In this document: in pieces, positions 16,901 through 25,424 of the stretch
Layout: every line of letters starts with the position of its first letter
How positions within the stretch are numbered: the stretch's first letter is position 1
From: Chlamydiota bacterium
GTDB lineage: Bacteria > Chlamydiota > Chlamydiia > Chlamydiales > Rhabdochlamydiaceae
Length of the DNA: 64,000 nt
Assembly: GCA_022614855.1 (NCBI GenBank)
Contig: JAKEHU010000029.1
Span: 62,001-126,000, forward strand
Direction: 5' to 3'
Position numbers and translations under genes: made by a program
The notes under the pieces: model-generated
Told to the model about the DNA's origin: nothing
Seen by the model: only the letters and a program-made list of their open reading frames with translations
The model's database searches: none

Positions 16901-18085
16901 TCACAGTTTTTTACCTGTTTTATCATAATTTATATGTTGTATATGGCGCATCATTTGGTGACAGCTACTAGTCACTTGGTTGTACAAGTTCAGCTTATTT
17001 TGTTCACAATAGGCATAAGCTACTTCTAACTTCCAGCCAAAGAGCTCTAATTTCCTGCATGATTTTACAAAATTATTTCTTGATTCCGGTCCCTCTAATG
17101 TTTCATATACCGCAGTAATAACCTCCAAAGCTTTATCACTGTGTTCATCTGAATCAGGATTTCGACTAATCTCCAGTACGGCGTCAATAATGGGAATAAC
17201 GCGTTGACCAGTTAAACTTTTCTTTTCACAGAAATCATAAAAAAAATTTATCGCTTCTTTGTTTCGAAAGGTGCTATAAATTTTAAGAATTTTCATAAGC
17301 GCTTGTTTATCCAGCTCTTTTGATCTAATTTTTTTGCTGATTCTCAGTATGGTTGTCATAGCAATAAAAGTGATGCGATTCCCAACTAAACCCAGTTTTT
17401 CACATTCCGAAAAAAAAAGCTCTCTTACTTCTGGTTGTGAAATCATTGAATAAATATTAATAACTTTTATAAATGCATCTATATCGATTTGCTGAGAAAC
17501 AGGGTTTTTACTCATTTTCAGTACGGTCTCAAAAATGGGGATGATCTCTGGACCAGCTAACTTATTGTTTTTGCAGAATAGATGGAAAGAACCTATTGCT
17601 CCTGGAACTCCAGCCTGTTGACAAAGTTCAAGAATTTTGTGCAGTGTATCCCTTTGTAGTTCATTTGAACCAGGACCTTTGCTCATTTCCAATACAGCTG
17701 GAAGAATAAGATTTATTTTCTCACCAGTTAATCCTTTTTCTTCACAACATTTAAAAAAAATTTCTCTTTCTTCCGGATTAAGGGTTTCATAAATGTTGAG
17801 AATGTGTGATATTGCACTTTCACTTAATTTACATGTATTGGGATTCATGCTCATTTTCAATGTAGTATTTACAATAGAAATCTTTTTTTTCTGAGAAAAA
17901 TTATTCTTATCTAAAAAATCAATAAAAAGGTCTTTTTCACTTGGATGTAGAACTTTTCTGTAAATCTCAAACATTTGTTCATCAGTTATATCAAGCAGAT
18001 CCTCGTGCATACGCAATGCATACAGAAATGTAGATCTTGTCCAATCATTTATAGGTTCTGGGGAAAATACAGAATCAGAACTCAT
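16901..18085 (-). CDS. solenoid protein of six helical repeats of about 57 residues (paralogue 2)
   Basis: 394 residues with the same unit as its neighbour at 15602: ISHILNIYETL...FFKCCEEKGLTGEKI...LEMSKGPGSNE, then LHKILELCQQA, FIKVINIYSMI, LMKILKIYSTF and LEVITAVYETL begin successive repeats. The last unit in both proteins ends KSCx(K/E)LxLFGxxL, so the C-termini are co-linear. It lies 69 bp upstream of paralogue 1 on the same strand and is likely first in an operon. A family I repeat remnant lies just upstream. The function is unknown. Confidence 0.65.
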   Translation of the reverse strand: MSSDSVFSPEPINDWTRSTFLYALRMHEDLLDITDEQMFEIYRKVLHPSEKDLFIDFLDKNNFSQKKKISIVNTTLKMSMNPNTCKLSESAISHILNIYETLNPEEREIFFKCCEEKGLTGEKINLILPAVLEMSKGPGSNELQRDTLHKILELCQQAGVPGAIGSFHLFCKNNKLAGPEIIPIFETVLKMSKNPVSQQIDIDAFIKVINIYSMISQPEVRELFFSECEKLGLVGNRITFIAMTTILRISKKIRSKELDKQALMKILKIYSTFRNKEAINFFYDFCEKKSLTGQRVIPIIDAVLEISRNPDSDEHSDKALEVITAVYETLEGPESRNNFVKSCRKLELFGWKLEVAYAYCEQNKLNLYNQVTSSCHQMMRHIQHINYDKTGKKL

Positions 18086-18116
18086 TATTTTTCTCTTTTT
18101 TTCTAAATTTTCCTAT

Positions 18117-18226
18117 GAACCTATCCCGAAATTAAGAAAATTTGATTTTTGATAAATTTTTCCACAGATTTTAAAATATGGGGAAAAGGGACAAAAAGCA
18201 GGTTTTTTGAATTTCGGGATAGGTTC
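18117..18226. repeat. family I palindromic element, 110-bp deleted copy C
   Basis: The ends and flanks are almost identical to copy A (in inverted orientation), but the inner hairpin is missing. Copy A has ATTTTAAAAT on both sides of its inner loop; copy C keeps only one ATTTTAAAAT and is 51 bp shorter, the result expected if replication slipped between those two repeats. The flanks read TAT-GAACC and GGTTC-ATA. It lies between divergent genes. Confidence 0.8.
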
Positions 18227-18278
18227 ATACACGTTGATTTATAACTGAAAAAAGATATACCCTTGAGTTGTTTTTTAT

Positions 18279-18941
18279 ATGAAAATCGCATTATCACTTC
18301 TTTTGATCATGAACTTGTTTTTTACTTTGGGTGAGGGGGATGAAAAAAACTTCGTAAATTTTATCATTTCTCCTGGGCAAGAGCAAGAATTATTGGGCAT
18401 CGATGGCAAAAATGTCTCTCCGCGCACCCTTCTTGCTGCGATCAAAGAGTTGATTGGTGGCATATCGGATACCTATTTTGGAGAAGAGTTTTTCAAAAAG
18501 ATTGCCAAAGCACAAGGCGAAAAATCAACAGGAGAATATGAAGAGCGATGGGAAAATGGCCAGATAAAAATAAAAGCTTTTTTTAAAAATGGATTTGTCG
18601 ATGGCCATCTCCACGGTTGGTATTCCGACGGCCAAGATGCTTTTAAAGGCTACTTTAAAGAGGGAAAAAAACTGGGAATTCATATTGCCTTTTACCCTCC
18701 TGGTGAAGGAAGAAGAGCTTCCGATCCGATAGCGCGCGTCCTTACTTTTAGCGAAGAGGGTAAGATCGATGATGAACAAACAGTCCTTTTTCCGGATGGT
18801 CGTTTAAAAGCTCTGATTACCTACAAAAATGGAGTCTTAGACGGACAGACGATTCTCTTGGATGAAGAAGGCAAACGCATCAAAGAGTGGACGTATAAAA
18901 AGGGGAAACTGGTTACAGAAAGGCTAAAGGCTAAAAGCTAA
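18279..18941 (+). CDS. secreted MORN-like repeat protein (YwqK-type)
   Basis: 220 residues with an N-terminal hydrophobic signal (MKIALSLLLIMNLFFTLG). The C-terminal half has MORN_2-type repeats: EERWENGQIKIKAFFKNGFVDG, GWYSDGQDAFKGYFKEGKKLG, ALITYKNGVLDG and KEWTYKKGKLV. Such proteins are often periplasmic or membrane-associated scaffolds. The last residues, RLKAKS, are encoded by the left arm of a family III palindrome that contains the stop codon, so the natural C-terminus may have been altered. Confidence 0.7.
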   Translation: MKIALSLLLIMNLFFTLGEGDEKNFVNFIISPGQEQELLGIDGKNVSPRTLLAAIKELIGGISDTYFGEEFFKKIAKAQGEKSTGEYEERWENGQIKIKAFFKNGFVDGHLHGWYSDGQDAFKGYFKEGKKLGIHIAFYPPGEGRRASDPIARVLTFSEEGKIDDEQTVLFPDGRLKALITYKNGVLDGQTILLDEEGKRIKEWTYKKGKLVTERLKAKS

Positions 18942-19015
18942 AGGCTAAAAAAGAGAAAAAACGAAAAGCCTTTTCTAATTTAGCTTTTAGACTTTATACT
19001 TTAGCTTTTCGAGCT
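18919..19015. repeat. family III AAAGGCT-type palindrome, copy 1
   Basis: The left arm is built from AAAGGCT/AAAAGCT heptamers and the right arm from the inverted TAGCTTTTAGACTTTATACTTTAGC type. It contains the end of the MORN-like gene and lies between convergent genes. It could act as a two-way terminator. Related copies occur near 27872, 35213, 43121 and 61652. Confidence 0.7.
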
Positions 19016-19401
19016 AATTGGCCTGAAAGGTAGAGCCATCTTCCACCCACCTTTTCAAAATGGCTTTTTTCGGTAAAAGTGGCATCCTTCCCATTTTGCG
19101 ACAGATGAGCTATAAAAGTTACTGTGGCAACCTCACCTTTTTCTTGAAAATCGAGAATTTCCAATTTATGGAAAGTTGCGCTTTTAGAAAACTGGTGAAT
19201 TTGCTCGATCCAAAGTTCATGATCCAAGTTGCATTGAGGATTTTTTAGGTGCGTTGTTTCAATGATGTAATGAGGAATATTTAGCGCATAACCAGCATAG
19301 CGAGATCGCATCAATTGTACTGCGCTAGCTGGAAAAGTTCCTTGATGAAAGGGCTTGCAACACTTTTCATAACTAAGGCCACTGCAGCAAATGCAAGTCA
19401 T
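18994..19401 (-). CDS. YchJ-family SEC-C motif protein (UPF0225)
   Basis: 135 residues. The N-terminal SEC-C zinc motif CICCSGLSYEKCCKPFHQG and the following AVQLMRSRYAGYALN are diagnostic for the YchJ family, whose second half is an NTF2-like fold (ATVTFIAHLSQNGKDATFTEKSHFEKVGGRWLY). Function is uncharacterised. ATGA overlap with the upstream gene (19398) implies translational coupling. The C-terminus lies inside the right arm of a family III palindrome. Confidence 0.85.
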   Translation of the reverse strand: MTCICCSGLSYEKCCKPFHQGTFPASAVQLMRSRYAGYALNIPHYIIETTHLKNPQCNLDHELWIEQIHQFSKSATFHKLEILDFQEKGEVATVTFIAHLSQNGKDATFTEKSHFEKVGGRWLYLSGQLARKAKV

Positions 19402-19850
19402 TTCCCTACCTTTAATAGGTGAGATAGTGCGAAATTATATTTTTTTGATCCTGACATCCAGGCTGCAATTTTCCCTGTTATGTACCCAATTGCTAATCCA
19501 AAAACTAAACTTCCAAGCGTCTGTTTTTTTGAAGTGTAGAGCGTTGAAATGCTAATGACTGTTGTTACCATCAGTGATGTAAATTTCATATCGTCGCTAT
19601 CTTTTTCTGCAAAATATACACAAATTGCAAATGTCCGCGCAGCATGGGCCATAGGAGTTGGTATATTGATGTTTTGTTTAGAAATGATATGTTTCAAACC
19701 TTTTAGAGCCAACTCCTGTATACCTAAAGTAGATGCTATGGAAATCATCCCGAGTAAATCATATTTTTTATATAAGTGATGTACTGTTAAAACAAAATGT
19801 CCAACTAGTTGACAATTTATGGGAAAATTCACACCTTGTAGCTCTTTCAT
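19398..19850 (-). CDS. unknown small helical/membrane protein
   Basis: Family not recognised. 150 residues, all-helical, with hydrophobic stretches near TSLMVTTVISISTLY and LGSLVFGLAIGYITGKIAAWM. The part IQELALKGLKHIISK and the Ala-rich helices loosely resemble the C-terminal parts of the genes at 24876, 58374 and 59063, but the match is weak. It overlaps ychJ by four bases (ATGA), so the two are probably co-translated. It starts 78 bp from the divergent copB-type gene. Confidence 0.5.
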   Translation of the reverse strand: MKELQGVNFPINCQLVGHFVLTVHHLYKKYDLLGMISIASTLGIQELALKGLKHIISKQNINIPTPMAHAARTFAICVYFAEKDSDDMKFTSLMVTTVISISTLYTSKKQTLGSLVFGLAIGYITGKIAAWMSGSKKYNFALSHLLKVGK

Positions 19851-19928
19851 CTTTATCCCTCCCTTTTAAATGGGGATAGATATTACAATTTCTTTCAATT
19901 TACCTCCATTTAAAGAAAAAAATTATCC

Positions 19929-21923
19929 ATGAACATTAGATGTCCAGAAAGCCATCATGCTAGCCACCCATCCCACCATCAGATGATGGTGAGAGATTTT
20001 AGAAATCGATTTTGGACCTCCCTTATTCTCACCATTCCAGTCCTCTTCTTTTCTCCACACTTCCAAAAATGGGTGATAACTTTTTCTTTTCAAGGAGATA
20101 TCTACCTTATATTTTTTCTTTCATCTTTTATCTTTTTCTATGGAGGTTGGCCCTTTATCAAAGGAGCGCTGCAAGAGCTCAAAGAAAAAACTCCTGGGAT
20201 GATGACCCTCATCGGGCTTGCCATTTCAGTCGCCTATTTCTACAGCTGCTTAATTGTATTTGGTTTAAAAGGAGAGCCATTTTTTTGGGAACTCACTTCT
20301 TTGGTCGACATCATGCTTTTAGGCCACTTGATCGAAATGAAATCGGTCTTAGGAGCAGGAAAAGCATTAGAAGAGCTGGCAACTCTTCTTCCCTCTGATG
20401 CTCACAAAATCTCCTCTGATGGATCAATTCTAGATGTCCCAATTGAAAAGCTGCAAGTTGAAGATCGGGCTTTGGTCAAGCCAGGAGAAAAAATTCCTGC
20501 AGATGGCATCGTGGTTAAGGGGCAATCCTCTGTCAATGAATCGATGCTTACAGGAGAATCTAAACCTGTTTCTAAAGTTGAGCAGGATAAAGTTATAGGA
20601 GGTTCTATCAATGGAGAAGGATCTCTTACCATTATCATTAAAAACCTTGGAAAAGATTCTTTTCTTTCGCAAGTGATCCAGCTTGTAAAAGTCGCTCAAG
20701 AAAGCAAATCCAAAACACAACATATTGCCAATCGAGCTGCTTTTTGGCTCACTTTAATTGCCATCTTTGGAGGAGGAGCCACATTCATTGTTTGGAAGCT
20801 TTTCATTTTTGAATCCTTTGCCTTTTCTTTAGAAAGAACTGTTTCTGTTATGGTGATTACCTGCCCTCATGCTTTAGGTCTTGCAGTTCCCTTAGTCGTC
20901 GCCGTATCCACTTCACTCGCCGCCAAACATGGCCTTTTAATCCGCAATCGCACTGCTTTTGAACAGGCGAGAAAAATTCAGGCCATTGTTTTTGATAAGA
21001 CCGGAACTTTGACCAAAGGAGAATTTGGCGTTACCGATATCTTTTCTTTGGATAGTTCAATCAAAAAAGAGGAGCTCCTTACTTTAGCTGCATCGATAGA
21101 AACCCACTCTGAACATCCTATCGCAAAAGCAATTAGCAAAGCTGGAAAAACCATCTTAGAAGTAGAAAATTTTGTAGCCTTCCCAGGAAAGGGAGCAAAG
21201 GGAAAAATCAAAGGAGAAGAATATCTCATTGCTAGCCCTGGCTACTTGCGAGAAAAAAAAATTTCCTTTGAAAATCCTGCAATCCAAAAATGTAAAGAAG
21301 AGGGAAAAACGATCATCTTTATCCTAAAAAATCAAAAATTGATCGGTGCGATTGCGCTTACTGATCTCATCCGCGAGGAATCTAAACCTGCTATCGATTC
21401 TCTTAAAAACCTCCACATTCAATGCATCATGTTAACAGGGGATAACAAACAGGTTGCTAAATGGGTTGCAGAGCAAATTGGCCTCAATGAGGTTTTTGCT
21501 GAGGTATTGCCACAAGAAAAAATAGAGAAAATCAAAGAAATCCAAAAGCGGGGTTTTCTCGTTGCAATGACAGGAGATGGTGTCAATGATGCACCGGCGC
21601 TTGCTCAGGCCGATGTGGGGATTGCAATTGGCGCAGGGACAGATGTGGCGATTGAAACAGCCGATATCATTCTCGTAAAGAGTAACCCCTTAGATGTTCT
21701 TGCCATCATAAAATTAGCGCGCGCAACCTACAGAAAAATGGTGCAAAATCTCCTTTGGGCAACAGGCTATAATCTATTTGCTATTCCCCTTGCCGCAGGG
21801 ATTTTATCTTCGTATGGGATTCTCCCTTCCCCCGCTTTTGCAGCTATTCTCATGTCTCTTAGCACAATTATTTGTGCGATTAATGCAAGATTTTTAAAAA
21901 TTAATGCTCATATGCATGGCTAA
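19929..21923 (+). CDS. copB: heavy-metal P1B ATPase, CopB type (CPH)
   Basis: 664 residues: a His-rich N-terminus ([13 protein letters not shown]), actuator motif TGES, metal-binding TM motif TCPHALGLA (about residue 312), phosphorylation motif DKTGT (Asp about 356), HP motif EHPIAKA, GDN and [11 protein letters not shown]. The CPH motif together with a His-rich rather than CxxC N-terminus marks the CopB subgroup, which exports copper or silver ions across the inner membrane. Its last 23 bases overlap the convergent DoxX-like gene. The symbol is by motif only. Confidence 0.85.
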   Translation: MNIRCPESHHASHPSHHQMMVRDFRNRFWTSLILTIPVLFFSPHFQKWVITFSFQGDIYLIFFLSSFIFFYGGWPFIKGALQELKEKTPGMMTLIGLAISVAYFYSCLIVFGLKGEPFFWELTSLVDIMLLGHLIEMKSVLGAGKALEELATLLPSDAHKISSDGSILDVPIEKLQVEDRALVKPGEKIPADGIVVKGQSSVNESMLTGESKPVSKVEQDKVIGGSINGEGSLTIIIKNLGKDSFLSQVIQLVKVAQESKSKTQHIANRAAFWLTLIAIFGGGATFIVWKLFIFESFAFSLERTVSVMVITCPHALGLAVPLVVAVSTSLAAKHGLLIRNRTAFEQARKIQAIVFDKTGTLTKGEFGVTDIFSLDSSIKKEELLTLAASIETHSEHPIAKAISKAGKTILEVENFVAFPGKGAKGKIKGEEYLIASPGYLREKKISFENPAIQKCKEEGKTIIFILKNQKLIGAIALTDLIREESKPAIDSLKNLHIQCIMLTGDNKQVAKWVAEQIGLNEVFAEVLPQEKIEKIKEIQKRGFLVAMTGDGVNDAPALAQADVGIAIGAGTDVAIETADIILVKSNPLDVLAIIKLARATYRKMVQNLLWATGYNLFAIPLAAGILSSYGILPSPAFAAILMSLSTIICAINARFLKINAHMHG

Positions 21924-22284
21924 GTCTTGCAAGAGCAAGAGCAGACAATGCAAGTCCTAAATCTCTTAGAGCAACATCTAAAAATTGTCCGAGCATCAGA
22001 AGATTTACGATAATGGCAACCAGCCAAATCGTAACAATGTAAGCAAACACTTTAGCTTTCCAAAGAATTCCGACCCCCACTAGAATTTCCACAATTCCAA
22101 TAATTTTCATAAAAGCCATTCGCTCCATTCCGAATGTCTGATGGACAAAAGGAGATAGATAGTTTTCCCAGTGAGTTAAAAAGCCGGTAAATTTATCGAT
22201 TCCAGCGAGAATTGGAGCAACGATAAATACAAGTTTTAAAAGATAATAGGCCTGTTGAGAATAATGACTTCTTTCTGATACCAT
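21901..22284 (-). CDS. DoxX-like small membrane protein
   Basis: About 127 residues with four hydrophobic helices. [30 protein letters not shown] followed by [21 protein letters not shown] is the DoxX/YphA-like pattern. The longest frame starts GTG at 22290; ATG at 22284 is preferred. The gene converges on copB and the two coding ends overlap by 23 bases. Function unknown; DoxX-like proteins are linked to redox membrane complexes in other bacteria. Confidence 0.7.
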   Translation of the reverse strand: MVSERSHYSQQAYYLLKLVFIVAPILAGIDKFTGFLTHWENYLSPFVHQTFGMERMAFMKIIGIVEILVGVGILWKAKVFAYIVTIWLVAIIVNLLMLGQFLDVALRDLGLALSALALARLSHAYEH

Positions 22285-22337
22285 ACACACCCTAACTGGT
22301 TAATATTTTTTTTTAGATATACCCAAATACTCAATAA

Positions 22338-22856
22338 ATGAGAAAGAAAAAATTTGAAATTGTGTTTAAAACAAAGCGGATGTTCCTGCGAAAAGTCACG
22401 CCTGAAAATATAGAAAATATGCAGCAGATTTTTTCTGATCCTATCACAATGCAATACTATCCAAAAGTCTTAAATAGAGAAGAAACAAAAGAGTGGATCG
22501 ATAAAATCCTCTATAATTACCATACCCATGGCGCAGGTTTATGGGCATGCCATCTCAAAGATTCAAAAGAGTTTGTAGGCATTTGTGGACTCAATTTCCC
22601 TATAGTTGATGGAAATGAGGAGGTAGAAGTTGGCTATCTCTTCGTTAGAAAATTTTGGAACCGAGGTCTTGCCACAGAAGCTGCCAAAGATACAGTGGAA
22701 TATGCCAAGAAAAAGCTAAAGTTAAAACGAATCATCTCCTTAATTAGACCCGAAAATATCCCTTCAAAAAGGGTAGCAGAAAAAAATGGGCTGATTCCCG
22801 AAAAAGAAGTCATGCACAAAGGCTATAGACATATTGTCTATGCCAAAGAACTTTAG
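22338..22856 (+). CDS. GNAT acetyltransferase, RimJ/RimL-like
   Basis: 172 residues. RMFLRKVTPENIENM is the family head, EVEVGYLFVRKFWNRGLATEAAKDTVEYA is the acetyl-CoA loop (Q/R-x-x-G-x-A replaced by RGLATEA), and IRPENIPSKRVAEKNGL is the C-terminal signature. It transfers acetyl groups to a protein N-terminus or small molecule; the substrate is unknown. It is divergent from the DoxX-like gene, 53 bp apart. Confidence 0.8.
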   Translation: MRKKKFEIVFKTKRMFLRKVTPENIENMQQIFSDPITMQYYPKVLNREETKEWIDKILYNYHTHGAGLWACHLKDSKEFVGICGLNFPIVDGNEEVEVGYLFVRKFWNRGLATEAAKDTVEYAKKKLKLKRIISLIRPENIPSKRVAEKNGLIPEKEVMHKGYRHIVYAKEL

Positions 22857-22870
22857 TTAACGCGAGTTAG

Positions 22871-23155
22871 TCAATTAGCAGAAGGAACCGCTGGCGAAGC
22901 GGGCACTTCACTTTGTTGCTGTTGTTTCTCTTGAGCTACTTCGCATTGTTGTACTGCTTCACACTTCATGTTGTCCATTTTCATAGCACGGCGCTCAGGT
23001 TGTCTTCTATGGAATATTAGGGAAAGAATGAAAAGAACAAGAAAAATGAAAAACAATATTTTTGCAATTTTGGTAGACGTTGTGGATACTTTTCTAAAGC
23101 CAAATATCCCTGCAACGATTGCAATGATCAGAAAAATGATTGCTAGTTGTAGCAT
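22871..23155 (-). CDS. DUF1328-like small membrane protein with Gln-rich tail
   Basis: 94 residues. The first 50 hold two membrane helices (AIIFLIIAIVAGIFGF and AKILFFIFLVLFILSLIF), the layout of the YtjA/DUF1328 family. The tail is unusual: Cys-containing and Gln-rich (CEVAQEKQQQQ) with Pro/Ala at the end. It converges on the acetyltransferase gene. Role unknown. Confidence 0.65.
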   Translation of the reverse strand: MLQLAIIFLIIAIVAGIFGFRKVSTTSTKIAKILFFIFLVLFILSLIFHRRQPERRAMKMDNMKCEAVQQCEVAQEKQQQQSEVPASPAVPSAN

Positions 23156-23289
23156 AAACCCTCAAAATTAGATTTAAACCTAACAATCTTGTTTAAACCT
23201 TTATTGAATGATTGGCAAGATCTTTTTGACTTCAGTTAATTTACCACAGAGCTCACAGAGAGCACAGAGAATAAAGTGAAAGATGAGTT

Positions 23290-23636
23290 TTACCCAAGTC
23301 GAGTTCCATTGGGAACTTTTCTTTCAGGACTCACTAAAACTACCCCATTTTCCAAAATAAACCCCGTTGTGAGTATTTCAGAAGTATACCGAAATGGACC
23401 AATTTTTTTAGGAGGAAAATTGACTACGCAGAGAACCTGCTTTCCTATGAGATCTTCTTTTTTATAGAAATGGGTAATTTGACCACTTGATCGCTTGATA
23501 CCATGCTTTGGTCCAAGATCAATGCGAAGTTTATAAGCTGGCTTTTTGCCTCGGGAAACTCCTCAACTTCAACAATAGTTCCAGCAATGAGCTCTACCTT
23601 CTCAAAGTCAGGCCAGCTGATTTTTTCTGAGTGCAA
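23290..23636 (-). pseudogene. csaA: frameshifted CsaA-like tRNA-binding-domain protein
   Basis: From a TTG start at 23636 (with GAGGAGG upstream) the frame reads [30 protein letters not shown], the CsaA head. After a run of A residues near 23550 that frame degrades. The shifted frame continues perfectly with [20 protein letters not shown], then [16 protein letters not shown] and VPNGTRLG to a stop at 23290. So the gene is complete but broken by one base in the A run. CsaA binds tRNA-like and chaperone clients. Phase variation at the A run or sequencing error are alternatives. Its start overlaps the end of the gene at 23608. Confidence 0.8.
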
Positions 23637-24573
23637 TTGCCCTCCTCTCAGCTCTAGTGGCATCTATCCAAACCTGAAAAATTCCCTCTATTTGTATAGC
23701 TTTTAAATTTTTCGCCGCTTTTTCTGACTGGTTTCCAACTGCATTAAAAACGACACGAGAGAATAGTTGGGCTATAGCGTTTATTATTTTTGTTCTATTT
23801 ATCGAGCTGACAATTTCCACCATGTTTTTAGCCAAATTAGGGGAAAATTTTATAGAAAAAAGCATCACTATTGCATAAATACTCATTACAGCGATAACTA
23901 CCATCACAAAATTTGGATAAGTATGTGCAAGATAATCTTGCCAATCGTTTGACTTTTTCAGTAAATATATGGACAGTGAGAAAAAAACTACAACTTGTAA
24001 GATTTCATTTTTAAAGATGGCAGCTATAGCCTTTAGGGTCTTTTCTGCCGAAGTTTGCATTCTCATTTTTCCAGCTTCCATCACATTTTTCGATGATAAT
24101 TTGTTAGCTAAATCATCGATGTCATTGTCCTTACTCTGTTCTGTTGCCTTCATAAAAATTTTATATAAAGACCTCTCTTCCCCATCAACAAGTGTATTTT
24201 TAATCCTTAATTTAAACCGTTCAAATATCGAATTATTTTTAAAACTAACAATAACATCTTTGGATATGAAATCGGCGACATCTTTTCCGTCATTGTTCTT
24301 AAGATAGAGACTCCAAACCACCCATACTGAAATCTTCTCGAATTCCTTTACTACTTTATCTGTGATTTCTTTCGGACAATCACTTTTACGAATTTTTTCA
24401 TTTATAAATTCTTGTGCCAAACGGATATGACGAAGCTTTTCTTCATCGAGATTCACCTCTATTGGTATAGAGCTTTTTTCTTTTTCTTTTACATGGATTT
24501 TATTATCGACAAAGTCAATATGTCGATCGATAAAACTATTTACATGGTTTATGCATTCTAAATTCGTTGTCAT
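23608..24573 (-). CDS. unknown protein with bilobed hydrophobic hairpin (Inc-like candidate)
   Basis: 321 residues, family not recognised. A soluble helical N-terminal 190 residues precedes two membrane segments (LQVVVFFSLSIYLL and FVMVVIAVMSIYAIVMLFSI) separated by a short loop, about residues 195-250. Chlamydial inclusion membrane proteins have such a bilobed domain, usually nearer the N-terminus, so this is only a hint. The last 29 bases overlap the csaA-like reading frame. Confidence 0.5.
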   Translation of the reverse strand: MTTNLECINHVNSFIDRHIDFVDNKIHVKEKEKSSIPIEVNLDEEKLRHIRLAQEFINEKIRKSDCPKEITDKVVKEFEKISVWVVWSLYLKNNDGKDVADFISKDVIVSFKNNSIFERFKLRIKNTLVDGEERSLYKIFMKATEQSKDNDIDDLANKLSSKNVMEAGKMRMQTSAEKTLKAIAAIFKNEILQVVVFFSLSIYLLKKSNDWQDYLAHTYPNFVMVVIAVMSIYAIVMLFSIKFSPNLAKNMVEIVSSINRTKIINAIAQLFSRVVFNAVGNQSEKAAKNLKAIQIEGIFQVWIDATRAERRAIALRKNQLA

Positions 24574-24613
24574 AGATTTTTAGCAAGTAGTTTAAAGATG
24601 TCTTTGAATTTCA

Positions 24614-24886
24614 TCAAGCAGCAAAATCAAATGGCCCTTTTGCTCCTTTTATCTTTTCATATACCTGCTCCAAATCCGTTGAGGTAAATTGCTTTAGAGG
24701 TGGATTTATTGTTCCATTGCAATCTACTCTTTTTAGGCCCCCCGTTTCAGCAATGTTTTTTGAAGGCGCTTTTTGGGATCTTAAATTGGCCTGCTTGTTG
24801 ACTTTGCTCCCAAGGATCGCAAATAAAAGGAGCTGTACTCCCACTTCTAAATACCTTTCCCCGTCATATTCCTTTTTAGCCTCCAA
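24614..24886 (-). CDS. unknown 90-residue protein, possibly C-terminal part of the gene at 24876
   Basis: Not recognised. It begins EAKKEYDGERYLEVGVQLLLFAI, which looks like the continuation of a helical domain, then a polar tail (ETGGLKRVDCNGTINPPLKQF). Its ATG lies inside the last codons of the gene at 24876 (11-base overlap). It may be a separate coupled gene or the downstream half of one gene split by a frameshift. Confidence 0.45.
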   Translation of the reverse strand: MEAKKEYDGERYLEVGVQLLLFAILGSKVNKQANLRSQKAPSKNIAETGGLKRVDCNGTINPPLKQFTSTDLEQVYEKIKGAKGPFDFAA

Positions 24887-25331
24887 AAGGAGCCAAAGCC
24901 ATCTTACTGACCATTTGAATGAAGACTGCTTGCCTTCCTAAAAGGGGTGAGAGCAGAAAAGAGGTATGATAGGCGAGATGGATTGAATTTTTGCCTATTT
25001 TTTTCCAATTTCTCTCAGAAATTAAAACAGATAGTTTGTAAATTTTTTTAATGGATTGGTACCCATGGCAAAAAATCTCACTTCCATTTGGGCATATTTT
25101 CCAAAGAATCAGATTCCCAATAAAAAAAGCAGATTTAGAAAGAACCGACTGTTCTTTCGAATTGATTTGCTCTACCAACTTGAGAAAATGGCTAAGTGGA
25201 GAAACTAGATGAGAAATAGGTTCATACTGTTCTAAAAGAGTTAATGATAACTTTGTTATGCGAAGGGGCTCAATTTTAAAAGATAGAAAATTGAAAGAAG
25301 TGGTTATATTTAAATTAACTGAGCCAAACAT
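24876..25331 (-). CDS. unknown helical protein
   Basis: Not recognised. 151 residues; segments such as LSHFLKLVEQINSKEQSVLSKSAFFIGNLILWK and LSPLLGRQAVFIQMVSKMALAPFGG are helical. The order helix, RQA..Q..., then (in the next frame) YDGERYLEVGVQLLLFAI resembles SQLATLSFLFQ...LLELGLTISRIYIL in the gene at 58374, which supports one original protein running through both frames. Upstream is about 90 bp of very AT-rich DNA. Confidence 0.45.
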   Translation of the reverse strand: MFGSVNLNITTSFNFLSFKIEPLRITKLSLTLLEQYEPISHLVSPLSHFLKLVEQINSKEQSVLSKSAFFIGNLILWKICPNGSEIFCHGYQSIKKIYKLSVLISERNWKKIGKNSIHLAYHTSFLLSPLLGRQAVFIQMVSKMALAPFGG

Positions 25332-25424
25332 AGGCCAATAATTGTACTAAATATAACTATTAATTTAAATTAGTAAATCAAATACAAATAATTGTAAAAA
25401 ATATTTTTAATTTTTTGACTTAAG

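Noticed and set aside
18919-19015. Possible CRISPR or tandem-repeat array (AAAGGCT units)
   Set aside because: No regular spacers; units are short, degenerate and arranged as a palindrome.
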